Shown: positions 31,097-44,015, counted from the stretch's first letter. The stretch is 64,000 nt of DNA from Cocos nucifera (GCA_006176705.1 QRFJ01000486.1:248001-312000); one strand, 5' to 3'. Notes: generated from the letters alone by a model not told the origin. Numbers and translations are program-made.

Positions 31097-31113
31097 CCAT
31101 GGCTCTGATACCA
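31097..31113 (-). other. Primer binding site of Copia-1 (tRNA-iMet)
   Basis: The minus strand reads TGGTATCAGAGCCATGG, complementary to the 3' end of initiator tRNA-Met, the standard copia primer, two bases from the LTR. Confidence 0.95.
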
Positions 31114-31152
31114 GTTGAAGGGAAATCCTGATTTTCCGGTCCAGGTTCGTCC

Positions 31153-31211
31153 AGATCTGATTAGATCAAGAGATATATTTCAAAAATTTTCTCTTGATCT
31201 CAATCAGATCT
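31153..31211 (-). other. U5 hairpin, Copia-1 5' LTR
   Basis: Arms AGATCTGATT-A-GATCAAGAGA (31153-31173) and TCTCTTGATC-TC-AATCAGATCT (31190-31211) pair over 20 of about 21 positions around a 16-base loop. In the RNA this lies some 40 nt before the primer site. Confidence 0.75.
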
Positions 31212-31690
31212 TGATAAGTTTCAGATCTGATTATTATTATTTTAATAAATAAAATAAAATAAGATAAATTAAATCAAATTTAATTTACCTGATTTGGGTA
31301 ATCCTATTACCCTGTAGATGATCCTGATTGCAGCGGAAGGTTCTGAATCTTAGCCACGCAAGCGCCTGGCCTCTATCGATATCCACTTGGGTTGGATCTG
31401 GAGAACCTCTTCTTCTCTATCACACCTCCAAAAATTAGATCTGGATCTGATCTGGAGGATCTTCAAAACTCTTTTGAAGATCTGCAGTCGTCCTTTTGCA
31501 GCAGCGCAGCCTTCTTGCTTTTGATCGCCTTTCCTTGATCTGAATCACACCAAGCTAAATCCAAAACACTTTTGGACGTGGAGAGCAAGGGGAGAAGAGA
31601 CTATGGCGTGGAGAAGGAGGGGAGAGGCAGCCTTGGGGCATGGGAAATCTCTATTGAATTCACTTAGGATTAGGGTTGGGCGCAGGGTCT

Positions 31691-31698
31691 TATTTATA
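31691..31698 (-). promoter_or_regulatory. Predicted TATA box, Copia-1 5' LTR
   Basis: Minus strand GTCTATAAATAAGACCC, about 575 bp from the U5 end, as in the 3' LTR. Confidence 0.65.
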
Positions 31699-33394
31699 GA
31701 CCTCTTGTGATCCAACTCCTCTTCCTCTCAACCAATCACAACCCTTTGTGAAATCAGATCTAAATCTGATTGGTTGAAAAAGAGACCCCTGGATTCCTCC
31801 TTAGAGGGCGCCTAAGACCAGTCAAACTGGATTCTTAGTAGAACTCTGATTGGAATCCAAAAGGGAGGTGGAGTCCTTGTCCAACAAGGACTCCTAGGCA
31901 CCTCCTACTTGGGCTCACGCCACCCTTGGCGTGCGCCCTTCTCCTTGCCAAGTTCTGGCAGGGGGACAGGCCCCCATCAGCTCTCCAATAGGTGCATGAC
32001 ATGTGGTCAAAAGTCAAAGGGTCAATGGTCAATGTTTGACCAATCAAAGGTAGACTTTTGACCAAAGTCAAAGAACAAGAAATGGCAGGTGACCAAAAAT
32101 GGCAGGTAATGTCTTACAAATAAGACAACCTATTCTGACTTGGACAACCTCCAGTCAGACCATATGAAGGCCTTTGATTGAGCATAAACTCCTTTGGCTC
32201 AGTCAGGACAACTTATTTGTGATAGTAAAAGAAGAACGTTAGGTTCAATCGAGTGCTAGCACGATTTCCTTGAACCTAATTGAATCTCATTCAGATCAAT
32301 TGAACTAGATCAGTTCAATTGATGATCACCAGATTCAAACCCTTGTTTGTGTGACCCAGTTAGGTTCAGTTTTGTATGGTAATGGGATATGTCATGATCT
32401 CTATCATAGACATCATCGAAACTCCTTTCGATGGATCAGAACTCTTCTGATTCGAACAGCTAGAATGATCGATCATCTAAATCATTCTAATTGCTCCCAA
32501 AATCCACCAGTGACACCTAGCAGTATATGGTGGCAACCCATCAGAGCTGAATGCGAACCTCTTGGTGCAGCTACCTGTGTGATTCAGTTCTTCTATCTTG
32601 AGCCCCGATCAGATTAGGGTTAAGGTGAACTCGTCAAACCCTAGTCTCTGTCATATGATGTAATCATTCGATTCGAGTCCAATGTGAAAATATAAATAGA
32701 AACTCTTTCTATTATTTCACTCTACCATGGCCATGGATTTTTGGACTTGATTCTCATGATCATCATAGGGCTACTCCTCTACCACCGAGGTAGATAGATC
32801 CCATCTTGATGCAATCCAGTTCCTACAATGAACATGCTATAGCCAACATACACCTCAGGATTCCATATGGCTAGGAGACCGAGTAATGGTGTAGTCAAAC
32901 TATAACACCCTCAAGGTGAACTGCCGATGCATCTCAGGTCAAAGAACCAGACACACTACTGCAGCATCAAGTCAGTCATTGACGAGAAGGTAGACTCCCT
33001 AATGACTACTCGAGGTGGTCACGCTCAGTGCCCTCGTTCTCTAACGAGTACCTGTACTCTCGCTTCGGTGTCTCCACACCGTAGACTCAAGACTCATCTA
33101 CTAAAGAGAAGCGATCGTACACCAACCTTCCGGATCAATCACCATCCTCGTGATGATCCTATGGTCGGGAGCTGTTTATGAGTTAATAATGATTATTCAT
33201 GTCTTAAATTTTCAACTCTTGAAAATATGAATTATCATTACCATTAACTCAAAGGATGTATCACAGACACTAAATACACATATGTGATAGAAAATAACCC
33301 ATTTTATTGATTATAGTCAAAATTATAATTTTGCCCCTAGAAGTGTATTACAAGTGTCAGCCAATTCTGGCTTTTAGGGCACATATATCTAACA

Positions 33395-34771
33395 AGAGAG
33401 TCCCAGTCCAATTGAGACTCCTCTTATTTGACTAGGTCAAAATAGGTTTGAACCCAATTTAAATCATATTTAAACTAGATTAAATGCAACCTAATTAAGA
33501 ATGATCCTAGTCCAACTAGGAGCCCAATTAAATTAGATTAAATCAATATTTAAGTTTGATTTAAATCCTAAGTAAATTAGGTGCACCCAAGTCCTAGACA
33601 AACAAGAAGTTGTTCTTTCTTGCAATTGGCTTATCCAACAAACCAACTAGACTTAATCTAATTAAGTCCAAACTAATTTTAATTGAATCTAATTCAATTA
33701 GACTTGATCTAAACCTGATTGCTCAATCAAATTGAGCCAATTAGCAATCCATTTGCTAATCGATCCTCCTGCAACACTTGCATTAGATCAAACACCAATC
33801 GTATTGATGGATTGACCTTAGAATAATTCTCAATCATTGATTAACCATCTGATCAGGTTACAAGCTCTAATGTGTGTGATCTTATAGGTTCGAACCTAAG
33901 CTAGTAGTATAGAAATCAATTTCTGTATCAATCAAAGTTACCATTTAACAATAGTTTCCAACATCTGGATAGGTCGAATATATGCAAAGCAACAATCTTA
34001 GAACCCTGGCCCATGGTTACCGTATAATTCATTCTTATGACCAATAATGCTCAAGACGATTTTGAGTACGTTGTCAAACACTCGTACAAGTCATCTCTAT
34101 TATGTCTCAAAATTTTGCAAATCTTATGACACCTCACGAGGATTACCCAAGTCTAAGTTTTGCTAAATTGAAACATGACGAAACATTATCTTTCTGAAGC
34201 TAATCAAGAGTGGTCAATCCCATCTTGACTCATACACTAACTTCACAAGTATTTGACTGTACCCAAAAATCTTTCAAATCTATATTAAAAATACAGGCAG
34301 TCCGGTACTAAAGTATAGTGAGTTGTTTGTAAGTCACCATGATGATCTCAGATCAGAGGAATACTTATACCCATTGACCTTAGCTAGCTACTCTTAATAG
34401 TAGAGTGCTATATTGATCACATTCAGTGCAGATGTACTTTTACATCTCACATAAATGCCATACCAGTGTCTCCACACCACTTGGTTACAAGGACAACAAC
34501 GCATATGGCATACAATGACCTACACTCGATAAGCTATCGTCCTTGTTAATAACTTATCATTTGGTTGTGAATAATTTAAGAACCATCCGATAAATTCTTC
34601 TTTATCGATTGATTATGGTTCTAAGAACTTCATCATAATTTAGGAGTTCATTTAAGAAAGATAGAATTTTTATGATGAATTGGCCAAATAACTATTATTA
34701 TTAGATAATTCATATGCTACTTCCAATCATTTATCACTTAGATGATTGACTTTAGGACACATTTTCTAACA
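33395..34771 (-). repeat. LTR-C: second-family copia LTR remnant (interrupted by Copia-1)
   Basis: Ends TTTTCTAACA on the plus strand, so it starts TGTTAGAAAATGTGTCC in its own sense, a common plant copia LTR start. It differs from the Copia-1 family. Landmarks are GATGATCTCAGATCAGAGGA and CAGTGTCTCCACACCAC. The other part is at 22089-22178 (duplicated at 23087-23176). No coding sequence. Confidence 0.65.
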
Positions 34772-35759
34772 ATAAAATCCTGATGAAAATTGGATTCCTG
34801 GATGCGTCTTATAGGTTCTAGTAAAATCTAGCTATCAAATCTGGATCAAATGATCCTAAAATTGCTAAAAATGGATGTGTAATAGCCTAGATCAGGTTGG
34901 ATTAAATTTTGACCATTGGATGGAGCTTGATGGATGATTTTCGATCGTCAAATTGCATCAAAAATCATTCTCAAATTCTTTTCCAAATCAGATTAAATAT
35001 GGGTCATTGGATCATGCCTGATGATGGTGTTTCGATCGTTGGATGCATGCTGGAGAGATTAATCACCATCGAGAACTCTATGGACCATTGTATCATTGCT
35101 TGGATGAAATCTGACCATCGAATCGTGCAATGGGGAGTTGGGAAAACCAAATCAAAACTAGAAATGACCCCCATCGTCCGATCTTCATCGGTAGTGATAT
35201 GGATCGTACGATCATGCTTTACTGTTCATATGGACCATAGTGAATCGGGCTTTTGGTGAGTTGCAACCAATCGATGCATGGTTGGCTTAAAAATTTACCA
35301 GAATACCCCTGCTAAGAGGTCTACCGTGAGCTATGATAAAACTGACGTCAGTAGCTCACGGGATGGCTCTAGCTTGGGCGGCTTACGTTGGTGCGTGGGC
35401 TAGGTCGGCTAGCTTGGCACATTTGGACTTGCTAGCTGATATGGTGCAGCAGCTTAGCTTGGCACGTTTGGACGCACCGATGAAGCTAAATTAATTTATT
35501 TTATTTTTCTTTTAAAAATTAATATCGGGTCTATTTTCACTTCATTTTGCTCCAAATTTATTTTATTATGATTAAAAAAATGAGCTCTTTTTACTAATAA
35601 AAATATTTTATTTTTTTATTTTTTATTTTTATTATTTTTAATTAATAAAAATATTAATTTTTTAAAAATATATATATATATATATTAATTATTAATTCTT
35701 AAAAATAAATATAAATTAATTAATAAATTAATACTTTTATTTATGAATAGTACTTATCA
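34772..35759 (-). repeat. 3' LTR of Gypsy-3 (left-truncated)
   Basis: Colinear with 40069-40426 plus 49621-50054. Ends TACTTATCA before the polypurine tract (35760-35772). It contains CCATTGGATC-type words at about 34910-35215. The plus-strand reading 34909-35259 is LTR sequence, not a gene. Confidence 0.85.
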
Positions 35760-36466
35760 TATCCTCTAACTTAAGCTTTGCTTATCCTTGAGTAAAGAAA
35801 GAATTTAGTTTTAGATACTTTTTAACTTTAGAGTTTCAAATTTCATCGAAGTAGTTTTCAAAATGGTCATTAATATATAGTAAAGCATAAGTGAGGTATG
35901 TTATTGGGGTATTAGTACTTACCAATATAAAAATTAAGCGAAGAATATTAAATTTTTTTAATTTTTTTCTAAATTATCCTAATCTTTATCTCTGAATCAT
36001 CTAAACTTTCATATGAGCAAGTGTATTATTACTTCTGCCCTTTATTTATAAAATTTATTTATTCATTATTAATTAGAGGAATATAATTTATGACCCCATT
36101 TTTAGTTCCATGTTTATTAAGAATTTCTCCTATTTGTTCTTCTAGAATGCTCATATATTGAGCTTTTGGATTAGGAGTTGAGTTTAATGCACTGGGTACT
36201 GGGAGGATGACTAAAGGCAAATTTAATTATGAAGGTAAATTAATATGATCTTGATTAAATAACTCTGTTGATACTTTATTACATGTCTCTTGATTTTTAT
36301 AAGAAGAACCAGCTTCTAGGGTTGAAGTGAATAGAATTTCAGCTTTATAGATCTCAAGTAAATCATCCATTCTCTTTTTTTCTATATCTATCTCATTTAA
36401 ATTAGAACTAGCATCAGTACTAGTTCTTGGCTCAGATTCTTCTATATGGTTAGTCTTAGTACTAAC
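35760..36466 (-). other. 3' noncoding region of Gypsy-3
   Basis: The polypurine-like tract is followed by sequence matching Gypsy-1 617-900, then, after a deletion, sequence matching 2020-2400 (TTCTCCTATTTGTTCTTCTA). The duplicated motif found at 911-1264 in Gypsy-1 is absent. No gene. Confidence 0.65.
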
Positions 36467-36703
36467 CTATTCTTTTATATTTTTATTTTGGCTAGCATCA
36501 ATATTGGCCTCTTGTACCTGATCTTGATATAAATCCATTAGAATCCTATAACTTTTAAGTTTAGGAATTACTTTGGCATTCTTTAATTGGAGATTCTTAG
36601 GTGGAACATTAGAATGATAATTAAATCCAGATGATTGGTGGACAATAGGTGGGTTGTTTATATAAATCAGTTGGCTTAAAAATTGACTTAGTTCTCTCCT
36701 CAT
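36467..36703 (-). pseudogene. Gag-protease linker remnant of Gypsy-3
   Basis: 79 codons on the minus strand resembling the Gypsy-1 linker (SYRILMDLYQDQVQEANIDA against the MEPYQDQVREASTDA region). There is no protease active site. The flanking 36704-37147 holds the degenerate Gln/Tyr-rich gag tail with stops. Confidence 0.55.
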
Positions 36704-37147
36704 GTTAGACTCTGCTATTTATCCTATTTGAGCTTCTAGCTTGATGATAGATTTTTATTGATTCAAAATTAGTTGTTGAAGTTGATTAAATCTATCATCA
36801 TCTAGATTGATCTATTGAGAAGGTAGATATAATGACTGATTATAATATGATGGCTGAGCGGACTGACTAGGCTGACCTCTATTAAAGAAAAATTTTTGAT
36901 ATTGGGTCTAAATCTGAGTCTGTTGGGATATCCAAGAAAAATTAGAATGGTTCCTCTAATCTAGATTATATGGATTTGAAAATGGTCATTAATCAACTTT
37001 GAAGTAGCCTTGTACAACTTGAACTTATTCTTGGATAAAAGGTAGAAACAATGCAGCCATGGGACATTCATTCACATATTGCATTAGGCTAACACAAATT
37101 GAACAAGTTTTCTGATAATTAGAAGATGATGTGAATTATGTAGGAGA

Positions 37148-37934
37148 TTATTGATTTAAGGTTAGGAGTTGATCTAATTTTTGGGCAAGAAAATCTACTT
37201 TATTTATCAAATTCGAATCAATCTTAGGACTATATTCTAGATGTTTAAATTCATAGATCCCTGCCCAGGTTTGGTAGAAAGATAACGAAGCATGGTTGAT
37301 TGAGTTTTCAATCAGGATTTCAAATAAGGTATAGGCTTCATCCTCACTCTTGTTCATGAATGCACATCTACAAAATACATCTACCATTTATTTATAATGG
37401 TCTCCTAAACCCTCATAGAAAGCTTAAATAATTTACCACTTAGACAAACCATGGTATGGGCATTTTCTAATAAGTTCGTTAAGTCTTTCCCATGACTCAT
37501 GAATTTGTTCTCCTGAAAGCAGAGCAAATCTAGTGATAGCTCGCCTCATGATGTTGGTTCGACCTATAAGATAATTTTCTTTTAAGAAATTTACTTTGCA
37601 ATTCAACCCAAATTTTAATTGATCTTTCTATTATGCCAAGCCAATACTTAGCTTTGACTTTCAATGAAAAAGAAAATAAAATTAATCCAAGAGCATCATC
37701 GATTAAATTTTGAATCCTAACCATAGAGCAGATTTCTAAAAATTCATCTAGATGCTTATACAGATCTTCATTGGTGTTTCCATAAAAAGATAGGAGCATC
37801 TGGATTGTGGTCAGCTTAATCTCATAGCGGGTAGCATGAATATGAAGTAACTGGATGCAAGTCGATGGATTATAGATGAAAGAAATAAAATATTCTTTCA
37901 TCTGTCTAGGTGATTCTCTAAAATTTTCAGTCAT
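37148..37934 (-). pseudogene. Gag of Gypsy-3 (frameshifted)
   Basis: 37530-37934 encodes the N-terminal gag (RQMKEYFISFIYNPSTCIQ, YEIKLTTIQMLLSFYGNTNE, DDALGLILFSFSLKVKAKYW). A frameshift near 37,565 and another before 37,387 lead to 37148-37387, which carries MVDVFCRCAFMNKSEDEAYT and the pre-knuckle segment. Unlike Gypsy-1, the N-terminal half is present, so Gypsy-1 lost it independently after the shared pol deletion. The MRRAI codon that is TGA in Gypsy-2 is still CGA here (reverse complement at about 37,548). Confidence 0.75.
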
Positions 37935-39382
37935 TTGGTTATTAAGTTTAATATAGTTCTACCATTTACTTTTATAATTAAATTCAATTAGATCAGAAAA
38001 AGTGATTTCTTATCATGCATGTATTAGTGCAACCATAATGTATGGTTCAAAATTTTTTAATTTTTTAATTTTTTAAATTTTTTAATAATTTTTTTATTAT
38101 TTTATTTTTAAGATTTTTTTAAATTTTTTTAAATTTATATATTATTTATTGATTATTATATTATTATTATTTTATTTTTTAAAAAATTTAATGAGTTTTT
38201 AATGATTTTATTATTTTATTATAATTTTATTTATTTTTTTATAATTTTTAATTATTTATACTATTTTTAATTATTTTAATTATTTAATTATTATTTTTTT
38301 ATTATTTTTATTTTATTTTATTTTATTTTGAAAGAGAAAGGAAGAAAAGGAGAAGAAAGAAAGAAGAGTTCTAAAGAAGAGATCCTAAGAAGTCCTAGAG
38401 CTAAGAAGAGAGAGAAGATTAGTTTTAATTATATTTAATATTGGTTAGCAATCAAGTTAGGTAAATAATCCTAACTAAGAGTTCTCCTAGATCTAGACAG
38501 CTCCTAACTATCAAGATCACCTTCAAGCTCTTTAAGTGTAAGATCAATCAATCAACTGGTTAGGTAAGTATAAGATTGGTGGGAGTCCTTCCACTGATTG
38601 TCTTAGACATCAATTGTGCTTGGCTAGGTAAGCTAACGAAACTAATTATAAACCACCTTTCTTCAGGCCCAATCATTTCTGAATCACTTTTCTTAGACAT
38701 CAGTTAAATTGACTAATCCTAATCCAATCTAATTGTTAGGATTTCTTATCCTAATGAGCTCAAGTTTTTAGGATCGATGTCTAATTGATTTTAAAATTAA
38801 AGGCTTAGATCAATATAAGATGCTGGTTGGTTGTTTATGGGCTAAGAAAGAATGATCAAATCTCTATCTTATCTTATTTAATGGATTGTACCATTAATTT
38901 AGTTTAATATGAATATATAGAAAAATATTTCAAGCAAGGGGTTCTATGCAATTTAAACTAGATACATGCAACTAATTGAATTTGAGATGCTTACTTTGTC
39001 TCCAGCGATCACCAAAAAAATAAAAAATAAAACTAAATCTAATATGATGGATGCTCTAAACAATTAAAATTTTTAATCTTATCATGAAGCTTTTAATTAG
39101 ATTTAAGTGAATATTATTTTAGATTAATTTGAAAATAAAAAAAATAATAAAAAAAAGAGGTCTAGGGTTAGGATTGATCTCACCAAAATAAATTGAAAGT
39201 TTTCCTTCTTGCCCTAATTTATTTGCTCCTCTTCTTCTTCTTCTTCTTTATTTTTTTTTGCAAAAGAAATAAAAAAAGTTTAGTAAGCAATATTTGCAAA
39301 AAATTAAAGAAATTAAAATTTTATTTATAATTATTTTTATTAAAAAAATTAAAGAAATCAAAAAATTTAATGCTTTTGCCTT
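37935..39382 (-). other. 5' leader of Gypsy-3
   Basis: Noncoding. 38050-38330 is an extreme A/T tract. The leader module is at 38557-38710 (TAGGTAAGTATAAGATTGG, GTCTTAGACATCAATTG, TTAGACATCAGTTAAATTG). A CTTCTTCTT microsatellite lies at about 39228-39248. Confidence 0.65.
38557..38710 (-). repeat. Leader module, Gypsy-3 copy
   Basis: Diverged but ordered copy of 3628-3780. Confidence 0.6.
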
Positions 39383-39399
39383 CTCCGACTATGGTGCCA
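39383..39399 (-). other. Degenerate primer binding site of Gypsy-3
   Basis: The minus strand reads TGGCACCATAGTCGGAG, a damaged tRNA-Asp-type site in the expected position just inside the LTR. Confidence 0.6.
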
Positions 39400-39408
39400 A
39401 AAACTTGG

Positions 39409-40426
39409 TGAGATCATGATATTATCGTTAAGACACTATGTTTATCAATTTAATCTAATTTCTTAAAATAATTAAAAATAGATAGAAAGTAGTTAGTCAG
39501 ATCAAATCTACAGAAAAGATAGTATTTTAGTTTGAAAATATTTAATTTTTATAAAAAAAAAAAGATTTTTGAAAACAAAGTTGAAGTTGGAAAATAGAAA
39601 ATAAAAAATAAAAATTAAATGATGAAAAAAAAAATTTGGTACCAAGACCTACTATTTATATCTTAGCATCTACTTGCAATTAAATTAAAGAGCAATTAAA
39701 GTAAAAGATAGAAATTTAAAATTTATAATTAAAAATAAAGTGCTAAAAATTAAATAGCTGAAAATTAAAATTTGCATTAATTAAAAGTTTAAAATTTGAA
39801 TACATAAAATTTAAGAAATAAAAATTAAAATTAAAACAAGCTGATCTTTAATTTTGGATCAGCGTTAGCATTGAGATGATGTAGAAACCAGCTCTTCTTC
39901 GTAGCATCCGTTGCCTTGAAGCAATCTCTAACCCAAGCATGGCTCTAACCTTTACCAAACTCCTTTCCATGATCAATAATTGATTTTGGAGGAGGGTTGG
40001 AGATCTTCTTTGTAGGCAATGTGGGACTAAGAAGAGTTCTAATTGGCAAAAACAATAAAATCCTGGTGAAAATTAGATTAAAATAGCCCCTAAAGGTGTC
40101 TTGTAGGTTCTGGTGAAATCTAGCCATCAAATCTGGATCAAACAGTCCCAAAATCATCAAAAATGGATCTATAATAGCCCAAATCAAGTTGGATTAAATT
40201 CTGACCATTGGATGGAGCTTGATGAATGATTTTTGACCATCAAATCGCATGAAAAACCGTTCTTAAATCCTTTTCCAAATCGAATTAAACATGGACCATT
40301 GGATCATGCTTGATGATGGAGTTTCGGCCATTGGATGCATGTTGGAGAGATTAATCACCGTTGGGAGCTCTATGGGCCATTGAATCATCGCTTGGATGAA
40401 ATCTGACCGTTGGATCGCATAGTGGG
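39409..40426 (-). repeat. 5' LTR of Gypsy-3, first piece
   Basis: Starts TGAGATCATG and stops at GTGGG, the Copia-2 target duplication. The LTR resumes at 49621. Confidence 0.85.
40422..40426. other. Target site duplication of Copia-2 (left)
   Basis: GTGGG, matched at 49616-49620. The uninterrupted site in the other Gypsy-3 LTR (about 35130-35140) reads GCAATGGGGAGTTGG. Confidence 0.85.
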
Positions 40427-42693
40427 TGAAGGAAAATCTTGATTTCTCGATTTAGGTTTGTTCAGATCTGATCAGATCAAAAGATATATTTCAAAAATTT
40501 TTACTCTTTGATCCATATCAGATTTGGAATGTTTCAGATCTGATTATTATTATTTTAAAAATTAAAATAAATTTAGATAAATTAAATCAGATTTAATTTA
40601 CCTCGAAGTGGGTAATCCTATTATCCGTTGATGATTCTGTAAGCAGCAAAAGGTTTTGAATCTAGCCATGCAAGTGCCTGGCCTCTACTGATATCCACTC
40701 GGGCTAGATCTAGAGATCCTCTTCTTCTCTATCATGTCTCCAAAAATTAAATTTGGATCTGATCTGGAGGATCTTCGAAACTCCTTTTGAAGATCAGCAG
40801 TTGTCCTTTGCAGCAGCGCAGCCTTCTAGCTTTCAGTCATCTTTCTCTCATCTAGATCGCACCAACCAAGGTCCAAATCTCCTTTTGGATGTGGAGAGGA
40901 GAGGGAGAAAGTGGGTTTGGCATGGAGGAGGAGAGAAGCAGCCTTGGGGCATGGAGAATCGTCATACTCTTTGAGTTGGGCGTAGGGTCTTATTTATAGA
41001 CTAAGCGTGATCCAACTTCTCTTCTTCCCAACCAATCACAACCCTTTGTGAAATCAGATCTAAATCTGATTGATGGGAATAGAGTCCCCTGGATTCCTCC
41101 TTAGAGGGTGCCTAAGACCAGTCAAAGTTGGTTCTTAGGAGAACTCTAATTGGAATCCAAAAAGGAGATGGAGTCCCTGTTCAACAGGGACTCCTGGGCG
41201 CCTCCAGCTTGAGCACACGCCAAGGGTGGCGTGCGCCCTCCTCCTTGCCAGGTTCTGGTAGGAGAATAGGCCCCCACCAGCCCTCCAATAGGTGTATGAC
41301 ACATGGACAAAAATCAAAGTGTCAATGGTCAACATTTGACCAGTCAAAGGTCAACTTTTGACCAAAATCAAAGGATGAGAAATGGTAGGTGACCAAAAAT
41401 GGTAGGTAATGTCTTACAAAATAAAACAACCTCTTCTGACTTGGACAAGCTCCAGTCAAACAAAGTGAAGGCCTCTAAATGAGTACAAACTCCTTTGGCT
41501 CAGTCAGGACAACTATTTATGATAGTAAAAGAAGAACGTTAGGTTTAATTGAGTGCTAGCACAATTTTCTTGAATCTAATTGAATCTCATTCAGATCAAT
41601 TGAATTGGATCAGTTCAATTGATGATCACCAAATTCAAATCCTTGTTTGTGTGATATAGTTAGATTCGGTTCTGTATGATAATGGAATATGTCATGATCT
41701 CTATCATCAACATCATCAAAACTCCTTTCGATGGATCAGAACTCTTCTGATTCGAACAGCTAGAATGATCGATCATCTAAATCATTCTAATTGCTCCCAA
41801 AATCCTCCAGTGACACCTAGCAGTATATGGTGGCAACCCATCAGAGCTAAATGCGAACCTCTTGGTGCAGCTACTTATGTGATTAAGTTCTTCTATCTTG
41901 AGCCCAATCAGATCAGGGTTAAGGTGAACTTGTCAAACCCTAGTCTCTGTCATATGATGTAATCATTCGATTTCAAGTTCAATGTAAAAAGCTAAATAGA
42001 AACTCTTTCTATTATTTCACTCTGCCATGGCCATGGGCTTCTGGACTTGATTCTCATGATCATCATAGGGCTGCTCCTCTACCACCGAGGTAGATAGATT
42101 CCATCTTGATGCTATCCAGTTTCTACAATGAACATGCTATAGCCAACATACACCTCAGGGTTCCATATGGCTAGGAGATCGAGTAATGGTGTAGTCAAAC
42201 TATAACACCCTCAAGGTGAACTATCGATGCACCTCAGGTTAAAGAACCAGGCACACTACTGCAGCATCGAGTCAATCATTGACGAGAAGGTAGACTTCCT
42301 AATGACTACTCGAGATGGTCACGCTCAGTGCCTCATTCTCTAACGAGTATCTGTACTCTCGCTCTGGTGTCTCCACACTATAGACTTAAGACTCATCTAC
42401 TAAAAAGAAGTGATTGTACACCAACCTTCCGGATCAATCACCATCCTCGTGATGATCCTATGGTTAGAAGCATTTTATGAGTTAATAATGATTATTCATG
42501 TCTTAAATTTTCAACTCTTGAAAATATGAATTATCATTACCATTAACTCAAAGAATGTATCACAGACACTAAATACACATATGTGATAGAAAATAACCCA
42601 TTTTATTGATATTAGTCAAAATTATAATTTTGCCCCTAGAAGTGTATTATAAGTGTCAGCCAATTCTGGCTTCTAGGGTACATATATCTAACA
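40427..42693 (-). repeat. 3' LTR of Copia-2
   Basis: 2267 bp, TGAAGGAAAATC to ATATCTAACA. TATA box at 40991-40998. Plus-strand readings inside (40753-40974, 41128-41361) are not genes. Confidence 0.93.
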
Positions 42694-42704
42694 ATCTCCC
42701 ACTT
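42694..42704 (-). other. Polypurine tract of Copia-2
   Basis: Minus strand AAGTGGGAGAT, identical to Copia-1. Confidence 0.88.
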
Positions 42705-43143
42705 GTCCTAAAGCCAATTGGCTACAAGTCTAAGTCCCATCTTCTTAAGGTGGACTTCGATCTTCTGCTGGCCCAATGGCTTCGTAAGTGGGTCCGCCAC
42801 ATTATCTATGGAGTTGACTCTCTTAACCTCGACGTAATCCTTCTCGAGGTAATCACGGATGAGATGGTATCACTGCTCAATGTGCTTGAATTTTTGGTGA
42901 GACCTTGGCACCTTAGCTACGGCTATGGCACCAATGTTGTCGCAGTATAGAGGAATGGCATCTGATGGCATTACTCCAATTTCTGCAGCAAACTTTTTGT
43001 ACCAGAATGCTTTCTTCGCAGCCTCTGATGCAGCGATATATTCTGCTTCCATGGTGGAATCTGCTATCACAATTTACTTGGAACTCTTCTAACTGACTGC
43101 ACCACCATTGCACATAAACAGACTCCCAGATGTCGACTTTCAA
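42705..43143 (-). pseudogene. RNase H of Copia-2
   Basis: 42870-43070 encodes MIADSTMEAEYIAASEAAKK, FWYKKFAAEIGVMPSDAIPL and YCDNIGAIAVAK, the part deleted in Copia-1. The N-terminal piece sits in another frame (42913-43143) and the junction with RT has a stop (SDIDH then stop). Frame breaks make it non-functional, but it shows what the undamaged family RNase H looks like. Confidence 0.8.
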
Positions 43144-44015
43144 TGATCTATATCGGACATGAAATTCGAGTCTGTGTATTCCTGGACTTGGAGTTCTCCG
43201 TTACCAAAGACCAACATCATATCCTTAGTCCTTCTTAAGTACTTAAGGATACATTTCATAGAAGTCCAGTGTTCTTCATCTGGATTTGACTGATATCTGC
43301 TTGTGACACTCACAGCATGGGCTATATCAAGTCGTGTACATAGCATGGCATACATGAGGCTCCCTATTGCAGGAGCATAAGGGATTTTGCTCATGCGTTC
43401 TATTTCCTCAGGTGTGCTAGGGCACATCTTGTTGGAAAGATGAATACCATGTCTGAAGGATATTAATCCCCTCTTAGAATTTTTTATACTAAACCTCTTT
43501 AGTACTTTCTCTATGTACATCTTCTGTGAAAGTCCTAGCATCCTATTCGGTCTATCCCTATAGACCTTAATTCCTAGAATAAAGGATGCTTCACCTAGGT
43601 CTTTCATGGAGAATTTCTTGGACAACCATATTTTAACTGTCGTCAACATGGGAATATCATTCTCAATAAGGAGGATGTCATCCACGTACAATACGAGGAA
43701 GACAACAGCGCTCCCACTGACCTTTTTGAAGACACATGGTTTCTTTTCATTTTTGATGAAACCAAACGTTTTGATCACATCATTGAAATGAGTGTTCCAG
43801 CTCCGAGATGCTTGCTTAAGTCCATATATGGACCTTTGCAGCTTGCAAATCTTATGATCAGTATCACTGGATGTGAAATCTAGCGGCTGTTCCATATAGA
43901 TATCTTCCTCAAGATATCCATTTAAGAACGTCGTTTTCACATCCATTTGCCATATTTCATAATCAAAATAGGCTGCAATGGCAAGCAATGTGCGGATGGA
44001 TTTTAGCATAGCCAC
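43140..44015 (-). pseudogene. RT of Copia-2
   Basis: 291 open codons. IWQMDVKTTFLNGYLEEDI (first Asp), CKLQRSIYGLKQASRSWN, VVFLVLYVDDILLIENDI (YVDD kept), LGIKVYRDR, and the connection domain ending TKDMMLVFGN. The stretch reads through the two RT halves that are split in Copia-1, so the Copia-1 break is a private mutation. Upstream RT sequence (44016-44400) is broken, including a stop where Copia-1 has SQREG (TTAACTATAACC on the plus strand near 44052). Confidence 0.85.

Larger units (their letters stand above)
23177..33394 (-). mobile_element. Copia-1: complete Ty1/copia retrotransposon
   Basis: The 3' LTR (23177-25500) and 5' LTR (31116-33394) begin TG and end CA. The 5-bp target duplication AGAGA lies at 23172-23176 and 33395-33399. 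Minus-strand order: tRNA-Met primer site, 1.85-kb leader, gag with CCHC, protease, integrase, RT, RNase H, polypurine tract; this is the copia order. Long LTRs and protein style suggest the Angela/Tork side of Ty1/copia (low confidence on the lineage). Damage: a TGA in gag, one-base insertions near 27232 and 26346, and two deletions in RNase H. The LTRs are nearly identical by eye, so it is the younger of the two copia copies. Confidence 0.95.
31116..33394 (-). repeat. 5' LTR of Copia-1
   Basis: 2279 bp, TG to CA, colinear with 23177-25500. TATA box at 31691-31698 drives the element leftward. U5 hairpin at 31153-31211. Confidence 0.95.

Noticed and set aside
33395..34771. Considered as unique host DNA between elements
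   Set aside because: Its right end TTTTCTAACA and internal words are typical of a plant copia LTR, and Copia-1 is inserted within it.
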